44,191 nt of DNA from Streptomyces sabulosicollis (GTDB lineage: Bacteria; Actinomycetota; Actinomycetes; Streptomycetales; Streptomycetaceae): NCBI RefSeq assembly GCF_016103465.1, contig NZ_JAEEAP010000023.1, forward strand, positions 1 to 44,191, given 5' to 3'. A program made the translations under genes and the position numbers. Positions 36,501 through 44,191 of this stretch are shown here, in pieces; positions within the stretch are counted from its first letter, which is position 1; each line of letters begins with the position of its first letter. The notes beneath the pieces were generated by a model, which worked only from the letters and a program-made list of their open reading frames with translations, had not been told where the DNA came from and searched no databases.

Positions 36501-39500
36501 GCCGGAAGGGGCGCGGCCCCGCGCACGCCCGCCGAGAAGCTGCTCGCCGGGCTGGTGGGCGAGCAACTCGGCGTGTCGGACGTCCCCCTCGACCAGGACT
36601 TCTTCCGGCTCGGCGGGGACAGCATCCAGGCGATCCGACTCGCGGCGGCGGCGCAGCGCGCCGGTCTGGCGATCACCACCCCGGACGTCTTCCGTACCCC
36701 CACCGTCGCCGGACTCGCCGCCGCACTCGCGGACGACAGGCTCCCCGCGCACCGGATCGCGCTGGACGACGCGGACGACTCCGCGTTGCCGCCGACGCCC
36801 GTCATGCACTGGCTGCGCGAACGCGGCGGCACACTCCACGGGTTCGTCCAGTCCCTGACCGTACGCACCCCGGTGGGCATCACCGAGGAGCAAGTCCGCG
36901 CGGTGGTGCAGGCTCTCGTCGACCACCACCCCATGCTGCGGCTCTCGCTGACCGTCACGGGCCCGATCTGGTCGCTGGAGGTGCTGCCCACCATGCCGGT
37001 CGAGCTGAACCGGCCGGGCCCGCCGACCGACCCGGAGCGCGGCCGGATGGTGCACGCGCGCTGGTCGGACCCCGGGCCCGGGACGGCGGGCGCGCTGACC
37101 CTCACCGTGCACCACCTCGGGGTCGACGGCGTCTCCTGGCGCATCCTCCGGGACGACCTCGACACCGCCTGGGACGCGGTACGCCGCGGCCGGACCCCGA
37201 CGCTGCAACCGACCGGGACGTCCTTCGCGCAGTGGGCGAAGGCGCTGGTGGGGTATGCCCATCACCCGGCCGTGCTGCGCACGTTCTCCCCCCAGCGGCC
37301 GGAGCTCGTGGAACCACCGGTCGCCGCGCGTCCCCTGGATCCCGCCTCGGACACCGAGGACACCCGGCGCCGCCACACCGCCACGCTGCCCGGCGCGCTC
37401 ACCGCGCGCCTGCTGAGCGACGCGACCGCGGCTTTCGACTGCTCGGTGCGGGACCTGCTGCTCACCGCGTTCGCCCTGGCCGCCGCCGACTGGCGGGGCG
37501 GCCCGGACGCGCTTGTGGTGGACCTGGAGGGCCACGGACGTGAGGAGTTCGCGGACAACCTCGACCTGTCACGTACCGTCGGCTGGTTCACCACCCTGCA
37601 TCCCGTGGTTCTCGACCCCGGCTGTTCCTGGTCCGAGGCGCGGACCGACCCGATCGCCCTGGACGGCGCGGTCGCCCAGGTGCGCTCCCGCACCCGTGAT
37701 TCCGGCCGCGCGGGACTGACCCACGGTCTGCTGCGCTATCTCAACCCGCAGAGCGCTCCCGCCCTCGCCGCCCGCCCCACCCCGCAGTTCGCCTTCAACT
37801 ACCTGGGCCGCTTCGGTGTCGGCGGCGAAGGCCCCTGGTCGGTGCTGGCCGACGTGACCGCCGCCGGGACCTCCTCGGATGACGGACTGACCACCGGTGC
37901 CGGGCCGGCCATGAGCCACGCCGTCGAGCTGGACACGGTGATCACCGACCGCCCGGACGGCCCCGAACTGGTCGCCCACTGGTCCTGGCCCGGCGGCCTG
38001 CTCGACGCGACGCGCGTCGTCGCCCTGGCCGAGCGGTGGTTCGACGTTCTGGGCGCGCTGGCCGACCGGGCCCGGTCCCGCGCCACCGGTGAACTGCCGC
38101 TGCCGCCGCTGGCCCAGGGTCTGCTCTTCCACTCGCTCTACGACCACGACGGGGTGGACCCCTACCTCGTCCAGTTCGTCTTCGACCTCGACGGGACACT
38201 GGACGCCGACGCGTTGCGGGACGCGCTCCACCGCCTGCTGCGCCGCCACCCGCAGCTCTCCGCCGGTGTCCGGCCCGGTGCGTCGGGCCGGCCCGTCCAG
38301 GTGGTGGTACCGGGCTCCGCCGTGGAGTGGCACAACAGGCCCGCGCCGGAGGACCTGGAGGACTTCCTCGCCGCCGACCGCCGGCGCCGCTTCGACCTCG
38401 CCCACCCCCCACTGATGCGCGCCGCGCTGCTGCGCAGCTCCGCCGACCGGCACACCTTCGTCCTGACCACGCACCACCTCCTGGTCGACGGCTGGTCCAT
38501 GCCGATCCTCGTCCACGAACTGTTCTCGCTCTACGCCGGTCACCCCCTGCCGCCCGCCACGCCGTACCGCGACTTCCTCGACTGGCTGGCCACCAGGGAC
38601 GCCCGCGCGGACGAATCGGCCTGGCGCGCGCTGCTGGCGTCCGTGGACGGCCCGACCCTGGTCGGCGGCCCCGGCCGGCGCGGCGCCACCGGGGCACGTG
38701 GTCGCACGACCGCCGAGCTGGACCCCCAGTCCACCGCCCGCGTCGAGGCCCTGGCGCGGGAAGGCGGCCTGACGACCAGCACCGTCGTGCGACTGGCCTG
38801 GGCGGTCCTGCTCGGCGCCCTGACCGGACGGGACGACGTGGTGTTCGGCGCCACGGTCTCCGGCCGGCCGGCCGAACTGCCCGGCGCGGAAAGGATCGTC
38901 GGCCTGCTGATCAACACCGTGCCGGTCCGGGTCCGCCTCGACCCACGCCGGCCGGTCGCCGACTGCCTGGCGGACCTGCGGGCCCAGCAACTGTCCATGC
39001 TCGACCACCAGCACGCCGACCTGACGACCCTGCAGGCGGTCACCGGGCACGCCGAACTCTTCGACACCGTCGTCGTCTTCGAGAACTATCCGGTCGACGA
39101 CGAGGAACTGGCCACCCTGGTCCCCGGCCTGAAGTTGCGGGAGGTCCAGGGCCGCGACGGCACCCACTACCCGCTGACCCTGATCGCCGTGCCCGGCGAC
39201 CGGCTGCGGCTCCAACTCGACCACAGCACCGACCTGTTCGACGGCGACGCGGCCGGCCGTCTGCTCGACCGCCTGTGCGCCGTCCTCGACCGGATGGCCG
39301 ACGACCCGGCGGCACCACTGGGACGCGTCGACCTGCTGCTGCCCGACGAGCGCGCCGACCTCGAAGCCCCCGCCCCCGCCCCCGCCCCGGACCGGGACGC
39401 CGGACCGGCCACGCTGACCGACCTGTTCGCCGCGCAGGTGCGCCGCCGGCCGGCAGCCCCGGCTCTCACCCACGGCGGCACTACCCTGTCCTACGCGGAA

Positions 39501-42500
39501 ATCGACGCGCGCGCCAACCGTCTCGCCCACCTCCTGATCGAGCGCGGCGCGGGACCGGAGCGCCTGGTCGGCCTGGTGCTGGAGCGTTCGGCGGACCTGG
39601 TCGTCGCCATCCTGGCGGTGCTGAAGTCGGGCGCGGGCTATCTGCCCCTGGACCCCGCCTACCCGGAGGAGCGCATCCGGGGGGTGCTCGCGGACGCCGG
39701 CCCCGTGCTCGTCCTGACGGGCGTCCCGCTGCCGGTCCCGCATCCACAGATCCTCCTCGACGGCCCCGACACGGCCGCCACCCACCCGGCGCACCCGCCC
39801 GCCGTGACCGTGGACCCCGAGGCGGTCGCCTACGTCATCTACACCTCCGGTTCCACCGGCCGGCCCAAGGGCGTCCTGGTCACCCACCGCAATGTCGTAC
39901 GGCTGCTGGCGGTGACCGACGAGCGGTTCCGGTTCGACGCCGACGTACACGCCCTCTTCCACTCCTACGCCTTCGACGTCTCCGTCTGGGAGATGTGGAC
40001 GGCTCTCGGCCGCGGCGGGCGGCTGGTGGTGGTCCCGGACGACGTGGCCCGCTCGCCCGGGGACCTCCTGGCGCTGCTGCGCCGGGAGCGAGTCACCGCC
40101 CTGAACCAGACTCCCTCGGCCTTCTACCAGCTGCTGCGGGCCGAGGAGGAGGCCGGTACGGACGCCCTGCCCGACCTGAGGGTGATCGTATGCGCCGGGG
40201 AGGCGCTGGAACCGTCCCGCGTCCGCTCCTGGCACGGCCCGGGCCGGCCCGCCCTGGTCAACATGTACGGGATCACCGAGACCACCGTCCACGCGACGTA
40301 CACCGAGCTGACCGACCCCGAAGAGACCGCGAGCGTCATCGGCACCGCGCTGCCCGACCTCCGCCTGCGGCTGCTGGACCACGCGCTGCGACCGGTGCCG
40401 CCGGGCTGTCCCGGCGAGATCCACGTGTCCGGCCCCGGCGTGACCCGCGGTTACCTGGACCGGCCGGCGCTCACCGCGAGCCGGTTCGTCCCCGACCCGT
40501 TCGGCGCGCCCGGCACCCGGATGTACCGCTCCGGGGACCTCGCGCGGCAGCGGCCGGACGGCACGCTGGAGTACCTCGGACGGATCGACCAGCAGGTGAA
40601 GATCCGCGGTTACCGGATCGAGCCCGGCGAGATCGAGCGCGTCCTCGAACAGCACCCGGCCGTGGACCGGGCCGTGGTGCTCGCCGACACAGGCGCCGAC
40701 GGCGGCCGCCTGATCTGCTACGCCGTCCCGGCCACGCGACCGGCCGGGACCGGCCCGGCCGGGACGCCGTCGGCCGCGGAACTGCGCGCCCACGCCCGCA
40801 CGGTGCTGCCCGCGCACATGGTGCCCGCCTTCGTCGTCCCTGTCGACGAGATCCCGCTGACCGGGAACGGCAAGCTGGACCGCGCCGCCCTGCCGCGTCC
40901 GGAGACCGCGCTGCCGATCAGCCGCGGGCCGCAGAACCCGCGAGAACGGCTGCTGTGCGACCTGTTCGCCGAGACCCTGGGACTGGCCGAGGTCGGCGCC
41001 GAGGACAACTTCTTCGACCTCGGCGGACACTCGCTGCTCGCCACCCGTCTGATCAACCGGCTTCGCGCGGAGACCGGCCGCGAGCTGAGCATCCGCACCC
41101 TGTTCGACGCCCCGGTCGTCGCCGACCTGGCACGTCACATCCCACAGGGCGGTGCCGTGGCTCCTGCCCGGGCATCCGCCGCCCCGCGGCCGGAGCGCGT
41201 ACCGCTCTCGCCGGCGCAGCGGCGGCTGTGGTTCTTCGACCGGTTCGCCGGCCCCAACTCCGTGTACAACATGTCCTTCGCCGTGCGGTTCACCGGGCCG
41301 CTGCGTGTGGAAGCCCTGCGGGCGGCCCTCGGCGACCTGCTGGACAGGCACGAGAGCCTGCGCACCACCGTGGCGGAACACCACGGCGAGCCGTACCAGC
41401 GGATCCGCGACGCCGACGGGCCGCCGTTCCGGACGGTGGCCACCTCGGAGGCGGAACTGCCCGGACTGCTCGCCGCCGCGTCCGCGCACGTCTTTGACCT
41501 GGAGACAGAACTCCCGGTCCGCGCCGTGCTCCACGAGACCGCACCCGACCACCACGTACTCCTGCTCCTGCTGCACCACATCGCCGCCGACGGCTGGTCG
41601 CTCGGTCCGCTGGCCCGTGACCTGTCCACCGCCTACCGGGCCCGTGCCGCGGGCGACGCCCCGCAGTGGACGAGCACACCCGTGAGTTACGCGGACTACA
41701 CCCTCCGCCTGCTCGACCGCGACCCGGACACCGGCGTCGACCACTGGACGCGGGTCCTGCACGGCGCCCCTGAGGTGCTGCGGCTGCCGCTGGACCATCC
41801 CCGGCCGCCGGTCTCCGCACACCGCGGGGAGACCGTCCCCTTCACCCTCGACGCCGCGCTGCACGCCCGCCTGAACCGGCTCGCCGCGACCACCCGGACC
41901 AGCCTGTTCATGGTGGTGCACACCGCGGTCGCCGCACTGCTGCACCGGCTCGGGGCGGGCGATGACATCCCCGTCGGCACACCCGTCGCCGGACGGCACG
42001 ACGCCGCGCTGCACGACACCGTGGGCTGCTTCGTCAACACCGTGGTACTGCGCACCGACCTGAGCGGCGCGCCGACGTTCGCCGAACTCCTCCAGCGGGT
42101 ACGCGCCACCGACCTCGACGCCTTCGCGCACCAGGAGGTCCCCTTCGAGCGGGTGGTCGAGGCCGTCAACCCGTCGCGCTCCCTCGCAGCCCACCCCCTC
42201 TTCCAGGTGATGCTGGCGTTCCAGGACACCCCGGCGGCCGAGTTCGACCTGCCGGGCCTGCGGACGGAACCGGTCGCCGTGCACGGCGGCGCCTCCCGGA
42301 TGGACCTGCTGTGGAGCATGCGGCAGCACTACACGGACCACGGCGGTGAGGCCGGGATCGAGGGTCTTCTGGAATACGACACCGAACTGTTCACCCCCGC
42401 GTCCGCGCGCCTGATGCTCGCCCGCCTGGAGAGGCTGCTCCGCGCGGCCGTGGCCGATCCTCAGCTCCCCGTCGCCGACTTGCCGGTGCTCGTCGACGGC

Positions 42501-44191
42501 GAGCACGAGCGGCTGACCGGACAGGAGTGCCGCACCGACCGCGAGACGCCCGACACCACCGTGGCGGCGCTCGCCGCGGCCCAGGCACACCGCACCCCGG
42601 AGGCACCCGCTGTCCTGTACGGCGACACCGTGCTCAGCCACCGGGACCTGTCCCAGCGGGCGGAACACCTCGCCGGGGAACTCCGCGCGCACGGCGCGGG
42701 CCCCGGCGCCCTGGTCGCCGTGGTGCTGCGCCGAGGCCCCGACCTGCCCGCCACCCTCCTCGCCGTCCAGGCGACCGGTGCCGCCTACCTGCCCGTCGAC
42801 CCCACCCTGCCGGCCGAGCGCGTCACCACGCTCCTGGCCGACGCCCGACCCCTCCTCGTGGTGCGCGACGCCACCGGACCCACCGCCGAACCCGTTCTCA
42901 CGACCGGGGCTGCCGAGCCGCTGCCGGTGCCACCGGACACCGCGTACGTCACGTACACCTCGGGCTCCACCGGGCGGCCCAAGGGCGTCGTCGTGCCACG
43001 GGCCGCGCTGGTGAACCTGCTGCTCGCGCTGCGGGAGCAGCTCGCGGTCGGCCCCGACGACCGGATGCTGGCCTCCGCACCCGTCGGCTTCGACATGTGC
43101 AAGCCCGAGCTGTACCTGCCGCTGATCACCGGCGGTGCCATGGTCCTCGCCGACCAGGACGCGCTGCGCGACCCCGACCAGCTGTGCGCGCTGCTCGACC
43201 GGCACCGCGTCACCGTGATGCAGGCGACCCCGTCGCTCTGGCGGACGCTCGTGGCACGACGACCGCGACAACTGCGCCACGTACGCGCCGTCGTCGGCGG
43301 CGAGGCGGTCCCCGCGGAACTCGCCGGGGAACTGGCCGCCGCCACCGCGTCGCTGCTCGCCTGCTACGGCCCGACCGAGACCACCGTCTGGTCCGCCACC
43401 CACCCGGTCGGCGCGCGGACCGAAGGCACCGTGCCGCTCGGCCGGCCGCTGCGCAACACCCGCGCTTACGTCCTCGACGACCGGCTGCGCCCCGTCCCCC
43501 CGGGCACGAGAGGCGAGCTGTACCTGGCCGGCGCGGGCCTGGCCACCGGCTACCTCGGCCGTCCCGGACTGACGGCCGCCCGCTTCCTGCCGGACCCCTT
43601 CGGACCGGCCGGTCGGCGGATGTACCGCACCGGCGACCTCGCGTCGTGGAGCCGCGACGGGGTGCTCCGCTTCCACGGGCGGACCGACGACCAGGTGAAG
43701 ATCCGCGGTCACCGCGTCGAACTCGGCGAGGTCGAAGCCGTGCTGGGCGGGCACCCGCAGGTCACGGCCGCCGCAGTGGCCGTGCACGACCGCGGCGCCG
43801 ATGACCGTCGGCTCGTCGGCTACGTCACCCCCCAAGGCGCGGATCTGGGCGCGGTCGGGGCGCACCTGACCCGGCACCTGCCGGACTACATGGTGCCCGC
43901 CCGGCTGCTCGCCCTGGACCGGCTGCCCCTCGGCGTCAACGGCAAGCTGCTGCGCGACCGGCTGCCCGAGCCCGACTGGGCGGCCGCCACCGGTGCCGAG
44001 CCGCCGCGCGACCTCCGTGAGGACCTGATGTGCCGCCAGTTCGCCGAGGTGCTCGACGTACCGAGGGTCGGCCCCGAGGACGACTTCTTCGAACTGGGCG
44101 GCCACTCGCTGCTCGCCGCCCGGCTGGCCGAGCGGATACGCGCCGTCCTCGGCCTCGCACCCACCCTCCGGAACGTCTTCGAGGCCCCCAC
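33597..44191 (+). CDS. Non-ribosomal peptide synthetase, 5' part (C-A-PCP-E / C-A-PCP / C-A-PCP...)
   Basis: A single open frame of 3531 codons runs off the window end. C1 has HHIALDG (His140-141, Asp145) and an N-terminus ([17 protein letters not shown]) like EntF/DhbF C domains. A1 has TSGSTG and Lys951, with a binding-pocket reading D-A-L-W-W-G-G-V-F-K, close to valine codes. PCP1 is LGGDS (Ser1009). The epimerase has [10 protein letters not shown] (His1172) and FNYLGRFG. C2 has HHLLVDG (1626). A2 has Lys2426 and the pocket D-V-W-N-V-A-M-V-H-K, threonine-like but uncertain. PCP2 is Ser2479. C3 has HHIAADG (2660). A3 has Lys3450 and the pocket D-M-P-Q-V-G-C-V-W-K, which I cannot assign. PCP3 is Ser3504. 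The in-frame ATG 33579, preceded by GGGACGG, is an alternative start; 33597 gives the more usual N-terminus. The PCP1 GGDS and the following E domain agree on a D-configured first residue. Confidence 0.94.
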   Translation, partial: MPDNRAELPLTDAQLGVWLAERGGFGGPGAYQWAEYLELDGPVAVDLLARAVARTAADCEAVNVRIQAAGSAAPVQLLVADAEHVVETVDLRKTPDPDAAALTWMRAAMAEAGGCDAGPLFSGAVLRVSDDRTLLFHRVHHIALDGAGMALFAERAAEVYSHLYEGSPVPPSGWSGLRALVDAERAYRGSAEQDADGHRWRERLAGRSHFPTLGAGPAAASDRSLRASRGVSAAEFAELRDGARRLGHRWTRLFTAATAIQSHAMTGDRDVVLSLPVAGRSAELVRRVPAMTANVLPLRLRVDPAASVGRLLDEVAEELRAVRRHQRYRGERLRREVDCPDDGRRFFGPVLNIQRFDRPLRFGSVTATVRNLQAPPSEDFSFFAHDRGDGELRLDFDANPANHGEDLLRGVADRFPHLLRQVARAERDTPLARVATTTTGERRRLVALGTGAPTSAAPADTAVDRFADQVRRTPDSFAVRCAGTGERLTYRELDGRAAALAGALVAAGAGPERTVALLLERSVDLVVAAVAVVRAGAAYVPLHRDDAPPRQETVLSDADARLLVTDRHTGGDAIVTYARDRGLCLLDVRADSDGAADDAPPGAGASPDALACVMFTSGSTGRPKGVGITQGALASLAADRWWSEGGTEKVLLHSPHAFDAFNLELWVPLLTGGEVVVAAPGHLGPGELARMVAETGVTGLWLTAGLFHAIAAEDPACLAGVRQVWTGGDVVSPDAVRAVRRALPHLTVVNGYGPTETTVFATRYVVPELPADAVFVPIGGPLDGKRVLLLDDALRPVPPGTVGELYLGGAGVARGYVGRAGATAERFVPDPSGPPGARVYRTGDLARWSPDGRLEFAGRADGQVKLRGHRIETGEIDAALRADPRVGQAATVAQEGPGGRRLVSYVTASGGAADGLDTAALLDRARDRLPAYMLPAAVVAVDRLPLTRNGKLDRAALPAVESAVAARGAGRGAAPRTPAEKLLAGLVGEQLGVSDVPLDQDFFRLGGDSIQAIRLAAAAQRAGLAITTPDVFRTPTVAGLAAALADDRLPAHRIALDDADDSALPPTPVMHWLRERGGTLHGFVQSLTVRTPVGITEEQVRAVVQALVDHHPMLRLSLTVTGPIWSLEVLPTMPVELNRPGPPTDPERGRMVHARWSDPGPGTAGALTLTVHHLGVDGVSWRILRDDLDTAWDAVRRGRTPTLQPTGTSFAQWAKALVGYAHHPAVLRTFSPQRPELVEPPVAARPLDPASDTEDTRRRHTATLPGALTARLLSDATAAFDCSVRDLLLTAFALAAADWRGGPDALVVDLEGHGREEFADNLDLSRTVGWFTTLHPVVLDPGCSWSEARTDPIALDGAVAQVRSRTRDSGRAGLTHGLLRYLNPQSAPALAARPTPQFAFNYLGRFGVGGEGPWSVLADVTAAGTSSDDGLTTGAGPAMSHAVELDTVITDRPDGPELVAHWSWPGGLLDATRVVALAERWFDVLGALADRARSRATGELPLPPLAQGLLFHSLYDHDGVDPYLVQFVFDLDGTLDADALRDALHRLLRRHPQLSAGVRPGASGRPVQVVVPGSAVEWHNRPAPEDLEDFLAADRRRRFDLAHPPLMRAALLRSSADRHTFVLTTHHLLVDGWSMPILVHELFSLYAGHPLPPATPYRDFLDWLATRDARADESAWRALLASVDGPTLVGGPGRRGATGARGRTTAELDPQSTARVEALAREGGLTTSTVVRLAWAVLLGALTGRDDVVFGATVSGRPAELPGAERIVGLLINTVPVRVRLDPRRPVADCLADLRAQQLSMLDHQHADLTTLQAVTGHAELFDTVVVFENYPVDDEELATLVPGLKLREVQGRDGTHYPLTLIAVPGDRLRLQLDHSTDLFDGDAAGRLLDRLCAVLDRMADDPAAPLGRVDLLLPDERADLEAPAPAPAPDRDAGPATLTDLFAAQVRRRPAAPALTHGGTTLSYAEIDARANRLAHLLIERGAGPERLVGLVLERSADLVVAILAVLKSGAGYLPLDPAYPEERIRGVLADAGPVLVLTGVPLPVPHPQILLDGPDTAATHPAHPPAVTVDPEAVAYVIYTSGSTGRPKGVLVTHRNVVRLLAVTDERFRFDADVHALFHSYAFDVSVWEMWTALGRGGRLVVVPDDVARSPGDLLALLRRERVTALNQTPSAFYQLLRAEEEAGTDALPDLRVIVCAGEALEPSRVRSWHGPGRPALVNMYGITETTVHATYTELTDPEETASVIGTALPDLRLRLLDHALRPVPPGCPGEIHVSGPGVTRGYLDRPALTASRFVPDPFGAPGTRMYRSGDLARQRPDGTLEYLGRIDQQVKIRGYRIEPGEIERVLEQHPAVDRAVVLADTGADGGRLICYAVPATRPAGTGPAGTPSAAELRAHARTVLPAHMVPAFVVPVDEIPLTGNGKLDRAALPRPETALPISRGPQNPRERLLCDLFAETLGLAEVGAEDNFFDLGGHSLLATRLINRLRAETGRELSIRTLFDAPVVADLARHIPQGGAVAPARASAAPRPERVPLSPAQRRLWFFDRFAGPNSVYNMSFAVRFTGPLRVEALRAALGDLLDRHESLRTTVAEHHGEPYQRIRDADGPPFRTVATSEAELPGLLAAASAHVFDLETELPVRAVLHETAPDHHVLLLLLHHIAADGWSLGPLARDLSTAYRARAAGDAPQWTSTPVSYADYTLRLLDRDPDTGVDHWTRVLHGAPEVLRLPLDHPRPPVSAHRGETVPFTLDAALHARLNRLAATTRTSLFMVVHTAVAALLHRLGAGDDIPVGTPVAGRHDAALHDTVGCFVNTVVLRTDLSGAPTFAELLQRVRATDLDAFAHQEVPFERVVEAVNPSRSLAAHPLFQVMLAFQDTPAAEFDLPGLRTEPVAVHGGASRMDLLWSMRQHYTDHGGEAGIEGLLEYDTELFTPASARLMLARLERLLRAAVADPQLPVADLPVLVDGEHERLTGQECRTDRETPDTTVAALAAAQAHRTPEAPAVLYGDTVLSHRDLSQRAEHLAGELRAHGAGPGALVAVVLRRGPDLPATLLAVQATGAAYLPVDPTLPAERVTTLLADARPLLVVRDATGPTAEPVLTTGAAEPLPVPPDTAYVTYTSGSTGRPKGVVVPRAALVNLLLALREQLAVGPDDRMLASAPVGFDMCKPELYLPLITGGAMVLADQDALRDPDQLCALLDRHRVTVMQATPSLWRTLVARRPRQLRHVRAVVGGEAVPAELAGELAAATASLLACYGPTETTVWSATHPVGARTEGTVPLGRPLRNTRAYVLDDRLRPVPPGTRGELYLAGAGLATGYLGRPGLTAARFLPDPFGPAGRRMYRTGDLASWSRDGVLRFHGRTDDQVKIRGHRVELGEVEAVLGGHPQVTAAAVAVHDRGADDRRLVGYVTPQGADLGAVGAHLTRHLPDYMVPARLLALDRLPLGVNGKLLRDRLPEPDWAAATGAEPPRDLREDLMCRQFAEVLDVPRVGPEDDFFELGGHSLLAARLAERIRAVLGLAPTLRNVFEAP

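Noticed and set aside
38327-41497. Long plus-strand frame inside the NRPS gene
   Set aside because: It is in the wrong frame and reads as an Arg/Pro/Gly-rich sequence. The A, PCP and C motifs of the same bases are in the frame starting at 33597.
37569-44105. Very long minus-strand open frame (2178 codons) opposite the NRPS gene
   Set aside because: It is an antisense shadow of the GC-rich NRPS frame. Its translation is Gly/Arg/Val/Gln-rich without domains, while the plus-strand frame shows every NRPS motif in order.
1-44191. CRISPR arrays, tRNA or rRNA genes, phage att sites
   Set aside because: I looked for regular repeat-spacer patterns, cloverleaf-like segments with a GGTTCGA-type arm and rRNA motifs and saw none that hold up.

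Overview
The window is strongly GC-rich, with C/G-biased third codon positions, GTG starts, modular megasynthases and MmyB/XRE, LysR and EamA families. This points to an actinomycete, most likely Streptomyces or a close relative. No ribosomal RNA or other marker gene is present, so the species cannot be named.

Region 1 (1-21910) is the 3' end of a modular type I polyketide cluster. Two collinear plus-strand PKS genes overlap by ATGA. The first is cut by the window edge and carries a fully reducing module (KS-AT-DH-ER-KR-ACP). The second carries KS-AT-KR-ACP, then KS-AT-DH-ER-KR-ACP and a terminal thioesterase, so it builds the end of the chain and releases it. A LysR regulator follows. Converging on it is a minus-strand operon in the order fkbK, fkbJ, fkbI, fkbH, fkbG, the established five-gene set that makes methoxymalonyl-ACP from a C3 glycolytic unit. 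The product should therefore carry at least one alpha-methoxy extender. The AT domains of the second PKS gene have mixed or unusual specificity motifs.

Region 2 (about 22099-33300) is accessory or housekeeping DNA. It holds a one-TM protein, an MmyB-like XRE regulator with an NADPH:quinone oxidoreductase, an NTF2-like protein, a divergent LysR/EamA exporter pair around nested inverted repeats, a VWA (MIDAS) protein, an SRPBCC/Atu4866-like gene pair, a flavin-reductase-like protein and a secreted GH16 glycosidase. Between them lie decayed gene pieces: a short-chain dehydrogenase with its middle deleted, an IS256-type transposase N-terminus, a GNAT acetyltransferase with an in-frame stop, and a respiratory nitrate reductase alpha (NarG) fragment. 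This looks like an old recombination or insertion zone separating two biosynthetic loci.

Region 3 (33579/33597 to the end) is the start of a very large NRPS gene that runs off the window. The visible order is C-A-PCP-E, C-A-PCP, C-A-PCP. The first A domain reads as valine-like and is followed by an epimerase, so it should deliver a D-residue. The N-terminal C domain looks like the EntF/DhbF type. Nothing visible ties the NRPS to the PKS product.

I did not find a clear new defence or mobile system. The best candidates for novelty are the AT specificity variants beside the methoxymalonyl operon, the uncharacterised VWA protein, the nested operators, and the NRPS with an unassigned third A-domain code.
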